Shown: piece after piece, positions 1 to 7,865 of the stretch
How positions within the stretch are numbered: position 1 is the first letter of the stretch
Layout: each line of letters starts with the position of its first letter
Virus record (IMG/VR): IMGVR_UViG_3300029268_000083
Span: 1 to 32,104 of that record
Source: a virus
DNA length: 32,104 bases
Strand: one strand, 5' to 3'
The notes under the pieces: generated by a model
What the model was told of the DNA's origin: nothing
Database searches by the model: none
Seen by the model: the letters and a program-made list of their open reading frames with translations, nothing else
Made by a program: the position numbers and the translations under genes

Positions 1-2
1 GG

Positions 3-875
3 ACAAAGCGCGGAGATGTATGGAAGATCGGCCGCCATCGGATTATGTGCGGGGATGCCACATCGATAGACGACCTCACCAAACTCATGGATGGCCAGAA
101 AGCTGACCTCTGCTGGACGGACCCCCCGTACGGTGTGAGCTACACCGATAAGAATGATTACCTGAATAATAAGCGAGCCGGGAATAAGCACAAGGCCATT
201 GCCGGCGATGAGCTCCGCGGCGATGCTTTATATGAAATGCTGCAGGCGGCATTTGCCAATGTCAGCGCGGTGAGCCATCCCGGAGCCTGCATTTATGTGG
301 CCCACGCCGATATCAACTCTGCTTTGTTCCGACTGGCGCTGACGGAGGCTGACTACCATATCAGTCAAAGTTTGATCTGGGTAAAAAACTGTTTTGTCCT
401 GTCCAGGAATGATTATAACTGGCAACATGAACCGATACTATATGGCTGGAAACAAGGCCATGCACATTATTTCAGCCAGGATTTTACATCGTCTACAGTG
501 ATAGACGACCAGCCTGATCTCAAGAAAATGAGCAAAGAGGAACTCATTGTGCTGGCGACTGAACTGCGCAAAACCATTCCCTCAACGGTATTCAAAGAAA
601 ACCGTCCCAGTAAAAATGAGGAGCACCCGACCATGAAGCCGGTTGCGCTAATAGCCAGGATGGTAAGAAACAGCAGCGACCACACCAAACCGCAAATTGT
701 CCTGGACACATTCATGGGATCGGGATCAACACTGATAGCATGCGAGCAGATAGGCCGGACAGCCTATGGAATGGAACTGGACCCGGTCTATTGTGACGTG
801 ATAATGAAAAGATACGAAACGTTCACCGGCGAGACCGCGACACTTGTCCCGGAGGAAGCAAATGAGAGGACGTAA
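3..875 (+). CDS. DNA methyltransferase, 5' end outside window
   Basis: S-adenosylmethionine-dependent amino-methyltransferase (N6-adenine or N4-cytosine). The reading frame is open back to the window edge, and codons before the first ATG (position 45) read DVWKIGRHR followed by CGDAT. That is the usual sequence just before the catalytic domain in ParB-plus-methylase phage proteins, so the true start lies upstream and an N-terminal part is missing. The catalytic DPPYGVSY motif lies near the start and the SAM-binding FMGSGS motif near the end; this order is the beta class. The gene overlaps terS by 14 nt. It may protect phage DNA or mark packaging or replication sites. No cognate restriction gene is visible. 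Class confident, base specificity unknown. Confidence 0.9.
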   Translation, partial: TKRGDVWKIGRHRIMCGDATSIDDLTKLMDGQKADLCWTDPPYGVSYTDKNDYLNNKRAGNKHKAIAGDELRGDALYEMLQAAFANVSAVSHPGACIYVAHADINSALFRLALTEADYHISQSLIWVKNCFVLSRNDYNWQHEPILYGWKQGHAHYFSQDFTSSTVIDDQPDLKKMSKEELIVLATELRKTIPSTVFKENRPSKNEEHPTMKPVALIARMVRNSSDHTKPQIVLDTFMGSGSTLIACEQIGRTAYGMELDPVYCDVIMKRYETFTGETATLVPEEANERT

Positions 876-1344
876 ACCAAAACCCACGAACATTAGAAAG
901 ATAGAGGGTAACCCAGGCAAACGAAAATTGAATACCAGGGAACCTCAGCATACAGGGGAAACAACGCCGCCCGCACATCTTACTGGTGTCGCCAAAACGG
1001 AATGGAGGCGCCTATACACCGAACTCAAAGCCATGGGGCTGATCACCAGGGTAGACCGGGCGTCACTGGCGGCTTACTGCCAGGCATACGCGCGATGGGT
1101 AAAGTATGAATTGGTGCTGCAGGAAAAAGGCGAACTTTATAAAACAGCCTCCGGCTCCATTACCACCTCCCCGGCGCTGTGGATAGTCAATAAGGCGCTG
1201 GACCAGATGCATAAATTTGCCGTTGAGTTTGGATTTACACCGGCCAGCAGGTCAAGGCTCACGCTACCAAACGAAAAGCAGGCTGACTCATTCGACAAAC
1301 TACTGGACTATTGCAACGAGAGCACAAAGAAAACCAATGTATGA
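862..1344 (+). CDS. terS: terminase small subunit (P27 family)
   Basis: DNA-recognition subunit of the packaging motor, which brings phage DNA to the large terminase. The protein is 160 aa and begins MRGRKPKPTNIRKIEGNPGK, the signature start of P27-type small terminases. An in-frame TTG at 844 would add six residues, but the ATG at 862 has GGAGG at 851-855 at good spacing, so 862 is chosen. A helical middle (roughly residues 45-105) would mediate oligomer formation. The stop overlaps the terL start in an ATGA arrangement, which implies coupled translation. Confidence 0.93.
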   Translation: MRGRKPKPTNIRKIEGNPGKRKLNTREPQHTGETTPPAHLTGVAKTEWRRLYTELKAMGLITRVDRASLAAYCQAYARWVKYELVLQEKGELYKTASGSITTSPALWIVNKALDQMHKFAVEFGFTPASRSRLTLPNEKQADSFDKLLDYCNESTKKTNV

Positions 1345-2897
1345 TAAATCAAGCCAGGGCGGACACAGTCAAGGATTTCATTGAGGGACTAAAACACACC
1401 AAGGGTGAGTTTGCCGGCAATAACTTCAAGCTAACCGAATGGCAGTGGAACGATATCATCCAGCCGCTATTCGGCACTCTGAATAAGGACGGCTCCAGGC
1501 AATACCGCACAGCCTTCATCGAGCTCCCGCGCAAGAATGGCAAAACCACATTGGCCGCCGCGATAGCTTTATATCTTACCTTCGGCGATGGCGAGTACGG
1601 GAGCGAGGTTTATTCAGCCGCCAACGACCGCGAGCAGGCATCACTGGTATTCAACGAGGCCGCCGATATGGTCCGGCAGACCGGTCTATCCAAACATGCC
1701 AAAGTGGTAGACTCCACAAAGCGCATCGTATTTTATAAACGCAATTCCTTCTACCGGGCGATCAGTGCGGAGGCTTATACAAAGTGGGGATATAACGCCC
1801 ACGGCATTATTTATGATGAGCTCCATGCGGCGCCGAATAGGGACTTGTGGGACGTTTTAACCACCTCCCAGGGCGCCAGGCGGCAACCTTTAATAGTCGT
1901 CATCACCACTGCAGGATATGATAGACACTCAATTTGCTGGGAGCTGCACGACTACGCGTTAAAGGTGCAGAACGGCATCATTAAAGACAAAACATTCTTG
2001 CCCGTTATCTACGCGGCGGATGAGGAGGATGCCTGGCTGGATGAGAAGGTATGGGCGAAAGCTAACCCGGCTCTGATGGTCAAAGGCCGCAAAGATGCCT
2101 TCCGCCAGATCGATGAGATACGGATGCTGGCCAAACGCGCCGCGGAGACACCCGCACTGGAGATGACCTTCCGCAGACTATATCTAAACCAGTGGGTTAA
2201 TTCAGTACAGAGATGGATGCCAATAGATAAATGGGACGCCTGCAAAGGTGATATTAAACTGGACGACCTCAAAGGTAAAACCTGTTATGCCGGCCTGGAC
2301 TTATCAGCCACCACGGATCTGACAGCGCTGTCGTTAGTATTCCCGTTAGATGATGGGACTTATGCCACGCTGATGCGCTTCTGGATACCGGGTGATACCG
2401 CAGCCGAGGCTGAACGGCGCGACCGGGTACCGTACCGGGCCTGGGCAAAGCAAGGCCTCATCACGCTGACTGAAGGCAACGTCATTGACTACGACTATAT
2501 TCGTGAGGAAGTCAAAACCCTCCGCGAGACTTACGACATCAAAGAAATTGCGTACGACCGATGGGGAGCCGCTAAACTCGTCCAGGACTTAACGGAGGAC
2601 GGCCTGACAGTGGTCCCGTTCGGCCAGGGATATGCGTCGATGTCACCGCCAACTAAGGAACTGATGAACCTGGTGCTCAGTAAAAAGATAAACCACGGCG
2701 GGCATCCTATTTTAAGGTGGAACGCTGACAACCTTGTCGTGGCCACTGACCCAGCCGGCAACCTAAAGCCGGATAAAAGTAAGGCAACACAAAAGATTGA
2801 TGGCATAGTCAGTCTAATAATGGGGCTGGATCGCGCCACCAGGCATGCGGAGGAACCGCCCTCAATATATGAAAAGCGCGGAGCAGTATCTATATGA
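1341..2897 (+). CDS. terL: terminase large subunit
   Basis: ATP-driven packaging motor and nuclease, 518 aa. The Walker A-like loop is PRKNGKT (about residues 63-69) and Walker B is IIYDE (about 156-160), the variants typical of HK97-type (Terminase_1) large subunits. The C-terminal nuclease half shows YAGLDLSATTD, IAYDRWGA and a late KIDGIVSLIMG segment, giving the spaced acidic residues expected of an RNase H-like fold. A TTG 30 nt upstream is possible, but the ATG at 1341, overlapping the terS stop as ATGA, is the better start. The gene ends in another ATGA overlap. Confidence 0.96.
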   Translation: MINQARADTVKDFIEGLKHTKGEFAGNNFKLTEWQWNDIIQPLFGTLNKDGSRQYRTAFIELPRKNGKTTLAAAIALYLTFGDGEYGSEVYSAANDREQASLVFNEAADMVRQTGLSKHAKVVDSTKRIVFYKRNSFYRAISAEAYTKWGYNAHGIIYDELHAAPNRDLWDVLTTSQGARRQPLIVVITTAGYDRHSICWELHDYALKVQNGIIKDKTFLPVIYAADEEDAWLDEKVWAKANPALMVKGRKDAFRQIDEIRMLAKRAAETPALEMTFRRLYLNQWVNSVQRWMPIDKWDACKGDIKLDDLKGKTCYAGLDLSATTDLTALSLVFPLDDGTYATLMRFWIPGDTAAEAERRDRVPYRAWAKQGLITLTEGNVIDYDYIREEVKTLRETYDIKEIAYDRWGAAKLVQDLTEDGLTVVPFGQGYASMSPPTKELMNLVLSKKINHGGHPILRWNADNLVVATDPAGNLKPDKSKATQKIDGIVSLIMGLDRATRHAEEPPSIYEKRGAVSI

Positions 2898-3040
2898 AGT
2901 TTGACTTATCGGACGCCCTGGTCTTTATCGGATGGCTTGGGGCAATGGTTGGTATCTGGTTAATTTTCCCGCCTGCAGCCTATATCGCGGCCGGCGCGAG
3001 CCTCATGTACCTTGGCCTCAGTGGAAATAAAGGTGAGTAA
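2894..3040 (+). CDS. small two-helix membrane protein
   Basis: A 48-aa ORF that starts inside the terL stop (ATGA) and ends two bases before the portal ATG. After a short MKFDLSD head, nearly the whole protein is hydrophobic (ALVFIGWLGAMVGIWLIF, then PPAAYIAAGASLMYLGL), consistent with two membrane-spanning helices around a Pro-Pro turn. The exact fit between terL and portal supports it as a real gene. Comparable tiny membrane proteins occur beside portal genes in other phages, but no function is known to me. Confidence 0.7.
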   Translation: MKFDLSDALVFIGWLGAMVGIWLIFPPAAYIAAGASLMYLGLSGNKGE

Positions 3041-3042
3041 AT

Positions 3043-4545
3043 ATGGGCATAATAAAAAACTATATTGAAAAAAGAACAAACATAACCAATCCCCGCAACC
3101 CGGCCTACTGGTTGGGACTTGGAGGATATAAAAACCAGGCCGGCGTGGACGTTAACACCACCACGGCCATGCGCCAGTCCGCCGTTTTCGCCTGTGTGAA
3201 CCTGCTGGCCAATACCTTCGCCTGTGTACCATGGATAACATACCAGAGGTTGCCCAGGGGCAAGGAGAGGGCCACTGACCACCTGTTATATTCGGTTTTG
3301 CATGACCGGCCAAACCCTGAGCAAAGTTCCGCTAAGTTCCGCGCCATGATGATGAGCCATGCACTCTTACACGGGAACGGTTATGCCGAGATAGAATTTG
3401 ATGGCGGCGTCCCCGTAGCGTTATGGCCTATCCCTGCGTGGAAATGCAAAGCGCTCAGGCTGAATGATAATAGCTTAATTTATGAGGTACAGACTCCTGA
3501 AGGACAATTCAAACGACTCGCTGCATGGCAAGTATGGCATTTCACAGGACTGAGCACCGATGGCACGTCAGGCATGTCAGTGATAGCCCAGGCGCGGGAG
3601 TCTATCGGCCTGGCCATCGCCACGGAGCAATTCGGCGGGCATTTCTTCTCGCGCGGCGCCAATGTCGGCGGCGTTGCGCAGCACCCCAAGGTATTGTCGG
3701 CGCAAGGACACCAAAACCTCCAAAAGAGTTTGGATGAAGAATATGCCGGACTGGGACGGGACCACCGCCTACTGCTATTGGAGGAGGGCATGACTTACCA
3801 AAAGGTGGGCATACCTAACAACGATAGCCAGTTCCTGGAGACCCGTGTCTTTCAGATCGTTGATATAGCCAGAATGTTCCATGTTCCCCTGCACATGATA
3901 GGGGAACTCAGCCGCGCAACCTTTACAAACATCGAGCACCAGGGCATTGAATTCATGGTCTACACCATGAACCCATGGTTTGTATTTGCAGAGCAGGAGA
4001 CTAATTACAAACTCTTTGGCCTTGGGAGCGCTTACTTTTCCGAGTTCCTTGCCGATGGTTTACTCCGCGGCGACTCGGCGGCGCGGGCGTCGTTCTACCG
4101 TGAACTATTTTACTTAGGTTCAATATCCCCCAACGAGATAAGGGAAAAGGAAAACTGGAACCCCATCGATGATCCAGGCGGAGATGAATATTACACCCAG
4201 GCTAACATGGTGCCGATGAAGATGGCCGGACAACAGCAGCAAAGCCTTAATTCCAGGGTTCTATTCGACTATGCCATCAGGCGCATAGCCGAAAGGGAAA
4301 AAGCAAGGGCATTGCCTGCATGGAGGAAAAAGCCTGACGAATTCGACACATGGAAAACCGAGTATTATCGTGATTTCCCTCCGTTTATGAGGGGATTACT
4401 TCAACCGGCATTTGTGGCCGTCGGGCGCAACGACATGGAGGACTGGATAAGAACGTATATTGAATCATCTAAGAGATTGCTGACTGGGGATATTGAGTCA
4501 GTAATGATTGACTGGGAGCATCGACGGCTTTCAGATGAACTATAG
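3043..4545 (+). CDS. portal protein (HK97 family)
   Basis: Dodecameric ring at the capsid vertex through which DNA is packaged and to which the tail attaches. The 500-aa protein has the family N-terminal pattern TTAMRQSAVFACVNLLANT, then PWITYQR and PNPEQSSAKFRAMMMSHALL. The core contains VQTPEG..HFTGLSTDGTSG, FSRGANVGG and the clip/wing segment FHVPLHMIGELSRATFTNIE. About 100 residues after the core (from about residue 400) are charged and Trp-rich, longer than the minimal portal. It is followed directly by protease and capsid genes, the standard HK97 order. Confidence 0.96.
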   Translation: MGIIKNYIEKRTNITNPRNPAYWLGLGGYKNQAGVDVNTTTAMRQSAVFACVNLLANTFACVPWITYQRLPRGKERATDHLLYSVLHDRPNPEQSSAKFRAMMMSHALLHGNGYAEIEFDGGVPVALWPIPAWKCKALRLNDNSLIYEVQTPEGQFKRLAAWQVWHFTGLSTDGTSGMSVIAQARESIGLAIATEQFGGHFFSRGANVGGVAQHPKVLSAQGHQNLQKSLDEEYAGLGRDHRLLLLEEGMTYQKVGIPNNDSQFLETRVFQIVDIARMFHVPLHMIGELSRATFTNIEHQGIEFMVYTMNPWFVFAEQETNYKLFGLGSAYFSEFLADGLLRGDSAARASFYRELFYLGSISPNEIREKENWNPIDDPGGDEYYTQANMVPMKMAGQQQQSLNSRVLFDYAIRRIAEREKARALPAWRKKPDEFDTWKTEYYRDFPPFMRGLLQPAFVAVGRNDMEDWIRTYIESSKRLLTGDIESVMIDWEHRRLSDEL

Positions 4546-4554
4546 GAGGCATAA

Positions 4555-5157
4555 ATGGACACAGATATCGAAGTAAGGACCATCGAAACTGAAATAAAGG
4601 TTGAACAACGCGAGGATAAGATGCCGGTTATCAGCGGCTATGCCATCGTATTCAACAAACTCTCTGAGGATTTGGGCGGATTTCGCGAACAGGTAGCACC
4701 AGGAGCCTGTACCCGCGCCATTAAAGAGGATGATATCCGCGCGGCTTTTAACCACGACCCTAATTTTATCCTGGGCCGCAACAAGGCCGGGACGCTGCAG
4801 CTTGCCGAGGATAATAAGGGCATCCGCTTCACCATCGACCCTCTCCCTGATACCCAGTGGTGCCGGGACCTGCAGGTGAGCATTGGCCGGGGAGACATCA
4901 ACCAGTGCTCGTTCAAATTCAGCACAATAAAGGATGCCTGGGACAACAGCACAAAGAATGTCGTGCGCACGCTGCAGGATATCCGGCTTTTTGACGTGTC
5001 TATCGTTACCTATCCGGCCTATCCGCAAACCAGCGTAAAAGTACGTGACTATATAAATACTTTAGCTGAGCCGGACGGTCAGGGCTCTCCAGCGGAGGGT
5101 GTTGATGGCCTGGAGATACTCAAGCGACGGCAGGATTTCCTGAAACTAACTAAATAA
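4555..5157 (+). CDS. prohead maturation protease (HK97/U35 family)
   Basis: Serine protease that digests the scaffold or delta domain of the capsid protein during head maturation. The 200-aa protein has the family features SGYAIVFNKLSEDLGGFRE near residue 27, the catalytic His in FNHDPNFILGR (His67), and the catalytic Ser in NQCSFKF (Ser119; most relatives have MSFGF there). A C-terminal tail of about 40 residues ends LKRRQDFLKL. A strong GGAGG lies just before the ATG. It sits between portal and major capsid, as expected. Confidence 0.94.
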   Translation: MDTDIEVRTIETEIKVEQREDKMPVISGYAIVFNKLSEDLGGFREQVAPGACTRAIKEDDIRAAFNHDPNFILGRNKAGTLQLAEDNKGIRFTIDPLPDTQWCRDLQVSIGRGDINQCSFKFSTIKDAWDNSTKNVVRTLQDIRLFDVSIVTYPAYPQTSVKVRDYINTLAEPDGQGSPAEGVDGLEILKRRQDFLKLTK

Positions 5158-5170
5158 ACGGAGGCAAAAA

Positions 5171-6334
5171 ATGATTAACCCTAACCCCATGAAGGAAAAA
5201 CGGGCCAAACTCATTGCCGATGCCCAGGCAATTCTCGACAAGGGCGAACTTACCCCGGAGGACCGGGCCGCGCTTGACAAGATGCACACCGACGCCAAGG
5301 CATACGGCGAGGACGTCGAGAGAATCGAGCGCCAGAACGACATGGAGATGAAACATGCTCCGACTCACCAGGCTGTGATAACCGAGGACAGGAAAGCCGA
5401 GAAACGGTCTGCCTTTTTCAAGGCTATGCGCGAAGGCCGCTCCGGTATGTCCAAGGAAGAACGGGCGCTGGTGGAAGATACCTCTGGCCTTTACTGGGTC
5501 CCGGAGGACATGGAAGCCGAGATATACCGCGCATTGCCGCAGCTTAACGTTATCCGCCAGTTGGCCACTATACGCCCGACTTCGCGTGACAAAATCAGCA
5601 AGCGCAGCATGACCGAAGTATCTGTCGGTTGGGGCAAGCTGGAACTGGGCACCGCAATCACCGAAAGTACGCCGGTACCTGCCAAGGATTACATCTACGT
5701 TGAGGACTTGTCCGGCCTGACCAAAGTAGGCAAAGACGAACTCAACGACACGGATGCCAACCTCGCCGCGATTATCACCGATTCCTTCTCCAGGGCGATT
5801 GCCGATGCAGAGGCCAAGGCTTTTGTCGTAGGCACCGGACACGCCTTCAATCAGCCGGACGGCGTGACACTTGATGCCACTATCATCTCCACCTACACTG
5901 ATCTCGATACCGCCGATACCGCAGTTCCGGATGATCTGATCGACCTGGAGACTGCACTTCCTGCACAGTATCACAAAGGCGCAAGCTACCTGATGCACCC
6001 GTCAACCAAAGGTCAACTTCGCAAAGTTAAGGCTACGGCGAATTATCTGTGGAATCCGGCAATGACTGGTATTCCGGAAAGCTTTAACCAATTCCCTGTC
6101 TACCTATGCAATGACATGATTTATCCCGCTTCCACCAACGTAGACCGCTCTATCGTGGCGCTGTTAGGTGACTGGAAAGCTGGTTACATGATCGTCGACC
6201 GTGCCGGTATTGCCATCCAGAGGCTTGATGAGCTTTATGCGGAATCAGGGCTCGTCGGATTCATTTGCCACTTCCGCGTGGGTGGTGGGGTTATCCGCCC
6301 CGATGCCTTCCGCGCACTTAACAACAACACCTAA
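5171..6334 (+). CDS. major capsid protein (HK97 fold)
   Basis: Main shell protein, 387 aa. The first 100 or so residues are charged and helical with coiled-coil character (KEKRAKLIADAQAILDKGEL onward), matching the delta/scaffold domain removed by the protease. The shell domain begins near GLYWVPEDMEAEIYRALPQL and continues through VSVGWGKLELGTA, SYLMHPSTKGQLRKVK and GDWKAGYMIVDRAGIAIQRL, the usual HK97-fold landmarks. GGAGG at 5160-5164 is the ribosome-binding site. An 8-bp GC hairpin follows the stop. Confidence 0.96.
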   Translation: MINPNPMKEKRAKLIADAQAILDKGELTPEDRAALDKMHTDAKAYGEDVERIERQNDMEMKHAPTHQAVITEDRKAEKRSAFFKAMREGRSGMSKEERALVEDTSGLYWVPEDMEAEIYRALPQLNVIRQLATIRPTSRDKISKRSMTEVSVGWGKLELGTAITESTPVPAKDYIYVEDLSGLTKVGKDELNDTDANLAAIITDSFSRAIADAEAKAFVVGTGHAFNQPDGVTLDATIISTYTDLDTADTAVPDDLIDLETALPAQYHKGASYLMHPSTKGQLRKVKATANYLWNPAMTGIPESFNQFPVYLCNDMIYPASTNVDRSIVALLGDWKAGYMIVDRAGIAIQRLDELYAESGLVGFICHFRVGGGVIRPDAFRALNNNT

Positions 6335-6347
6335 ACCAGTCTTTGAC

Positions 6348-6368
6348 GGGGCGGCGAGGAGCCGCCCC
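6348..6368 (+). terminator. GC-rich hairpin after capsid gene
   Basis: Perfect 8-bp stem GGGGCGGC / GCCGCCCC with the 5-nt loop GAGGA, 13 nt after the capsid stop. The bases after it are CTATCAAAATAAAAT, with no T-run, so it is a poor intrinsic terminator. An RNA-stabilising or processing hairpin at the end of the abundant capsid message is equally likely. Confidence 0.5.
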
Positions 6369-6397
6369 CTATCAAAATAAAATAAACGAGGGAAAAA

Positions 6398-7198
6398 ATG
6401 ACTGCAAAATTAAAAAGACTTCACATTCCCAATGTGGGTGAATGTATCATGTCCCAGGGTTCCGGTTATCCTTACGTTCCCGCTTCGCTGATTTGTCCTT
6501 CGGGGTTTGAAATCAACGATACCATCCGAATCGGCAGAAAGGAATTCACACTTTCCAAGTCCGGCGGCGTAATGGCCAGCACCGCGCTGGGCGCCAAGAA
6601 CGGCCTGCCCCAGGGCGTGGCCTTCGCTGACGTAGCCGAGGCCGCTGCAATCGGCGCGACTGCCGTGGTACTGACCACAGCCGCAACCGACGGTGCCGCA
6701 GGGACCGGACTCATGGCCGCCGATGAATTCAAGGGCGGCGAGATCGTACTTTTCACCAATGGCAGCGATATCCCGCAGCGCAGAGGCATCACAGGCAATA
6801 CCGCCCGCGCCGCAACCGGCAATGTGTCGGTGACATTCTACCTGGACTCGCCGCTGACCTCAGCACTGACCGTAGAGGATCACGGCGAATGCATGCAGAG
6901 TCCTTACTCTTACCTGGTGCAGGACGGCGAAATAGGCCATCCCGTCATGGGCGTGCCCTGTGTCCCGGTGAGCGCGGCCAATATGTACTTCTGGCTGCAG
7001 ACTAAGGGCATCTGCTTTGTCTCCCCGCAGGCAAACGTCGGCGTGGGCGGAGCAGGCATCGGCTGCTATTGGAGGCACGACGGCTCCATCGACGTCTATG
7101 CCAATATCGGCACCTACGTGTCCACTCAGTACGCAGGGAAAGTTGTTGCAGAGTCGAGCACGCATACCCAGGCTGCGCCGTTCGTTGATCTCGTATAA
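6398..7198 (+). CDS. probable capsid-associated structural protein
   Basis: A 266-aa protein directly after the capsid gene, bracketed by two GC-rich hairpins. It is rich in Gly, Ala, Thr and Val with little charge (for example VAEAAAIGATAVVLTTAATDG) and looks beta-rich, like virion surface or cement proteins. It has no signal peptide or obvious enzyme motif. It ends QAAPFVDLV. The position suggests capsid decoration, a head-fibre base or another abundant head protein, by inference only. I do not recognise a named family. Confidence 0.6.
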   Translation: MTAKLKRLHIPNVGECIMSQGSGYPYVPASLICPSGFEINDTIRIGRKEFTLSKSGGVMASTALGAKNGLPQGVAFADVAEAAAIGATAVVLTTAATDGAAGTGLMAADEFKGGEIVLFTNGSDIPQRRGITGNTARAATGNVSVTFYLDSPLTSALTVEDHGECMQSPYSYLVQDGEIGHPVMGVPCVPVSAANMYFWLQTKGICFVSPQANVGVGGAGIGCYWRHDGSIDVYANIGTYVSTQYAGKVVAESSTHTQAAPFVDLV

Positions 7199-7209
7199 GG
7201 AGGCTAATC

Positions 7210-7308
7210 ATGGAAAATCCGGATTACATACAGAGGAAACTTGCCGAGCGCGGTGAAAAAGCCGACGACAAGCCCAAGAAAAAGGACAAGAAAGAAAAAG
7301 ACGAATAA
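7210..7308 (+). CDS. 32-aa charged mini-protein
   Basis: Short ORF with a strong AAGGAGG (7198-7203) at proper spacing before its ATG. It encodes MENPDYIQRKLAERGEKADD followed by a lysine/aspartate-rich tail ending KEKDE. It lies between the capsid-associated protein and the second GC-rich hairpin, so it would be expressed with the structural genes. The ribosome site and exact fit support translation. No family recognised; a short basic/acidic tail could bind other virion parts or nucleic acid. Confidence 0.6.
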   Translation: MENPDYIQRKLAERGEKADDKPKKKDKKEKDE

Positions 7309-7313
7309 GGCAC

Positions 7314-7339
7314 AGGGGGCCGGGGAAACTCGGCCCCCT
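7314..7339 (+). terminator. GC-rich hairpin before connector genes
   Basis: Perfect 9-bp stem AGGGGGCCG / CGGCCCCCT with the 8-nt loop GGGAAACT, directly after the 32-aa gene and 8 nt before the next ATG. No T-run follows. Partial terminator or mRNA-stabilising element; with the hairpin at 6348 it brackets two probable structural genes. Confidence 0.5.
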
Positions 7340-7347
7340 CCTATATT

Positions 7348-7617
7348 ATGAAACTCAAATTATTAAAAGACATAAGGATGCAGGGTGCCCCGGCTGTGCA
7401 GATATTGGCCGGGTCTATTGTTGACGCCAGCGACGGGACAGCAAAAGCATGGATATCCGCCGGGGCTGCGGTGCCCATAAATATTATTGAGACAGCAACA
7501 CCAAAGGCTGTAACCGAAACGGCAGTTACAGATAGCGTTACAGACAGAAAACGCGAACAAACGCGCGAAAGAGTCCGCCGTTACAGGGAAAAACTAAAGA
7601 GCGTTACAGGTGAATAA
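7348..7617 (+). CDS. small head-region protein, unknown
   Basis: An 89-aa protein. Its N-terminal 50 residues (MKLKLLKDIRMQGAPAVQIL, GSIVDASDGTAKAWISAGAA) match a short module common near phage head-tail genes, in which a property value is followed by an 'index above the limit' strand pattern; function unknown. The C-terminal 25 residues are strongly basic and helical (DRKREQTRERVRRYREKLK), like nucleic-acid-binding tails. The stop overlaps the next start as TAATG. The next gene shares the 'K-x-[ARW]-LI-x-[SA]-G-x-A' style, suggesting related modules. Confidence 0.6.
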   Translation: MKLKLLKDIRMQGAPAVQILAGSIVDASDGTAKAWISAGAAVPINIIETATPKAVTETAVTDSVTDRKREQTRERVRRYREKLKSVTGE

Positions 7618-7865
7618 TGATCATAAAATATAAGTCCTGCACCATAAACGGGATTGATATGACCGGCAAAGTTGAGAAGGTTGATGATAAGCAAGGGGCG
7701 CGCTTGATAAAATCCGGCTTTGCTGAAATTGCCACGGCTGGGCCGGTTGTCAATTACATGGGCCAAAACCCGAGGCGGGCTGAATATCCTGACGTTGAAA
7801 AGCCTGCCGATGAACCCAAATCCGGCATATTCGGCAAAAAGAAAAGGAAGGCTGATTGTGCTTAA
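7617..7865 (+). CDS. small head-region protein, unknown
   Basis: An 82-aa protein translated by stop-start coupling (TAATG) with the gene before it and overlapping the connector start by 8 nt. The middle DKQGARLIKSGFAEIA resembles the short 'position/index' module seen in many phage head-region proteins; the tail is basic (IFGKKKRKAD). No enzyme motif. Position between capsid and connector genes suggests a minor head or connector accessory role, by inference. Confidence 0.6.
   Translation: MIIKYKSCTINGIDMTGKVEKVDDKQGARLIKSGFAEIATAGPVVNYMGQNPRRAEYPDVEKPADEPKSGIFGKKKRKADCA

Noticed and set aside
45-875. Methyltransferase as half of a restriction-modification system
   Set aside because: No restriction gene is adjacent; the nearby HNH protein is of the packaging kind.
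5150-5998. 282-codon open frame on the minus strand
   Set aside because: Lies wholly opposite the major capsid gene, which has strong family features and a ribosome site; no start signal of its own. An antisense shadow.
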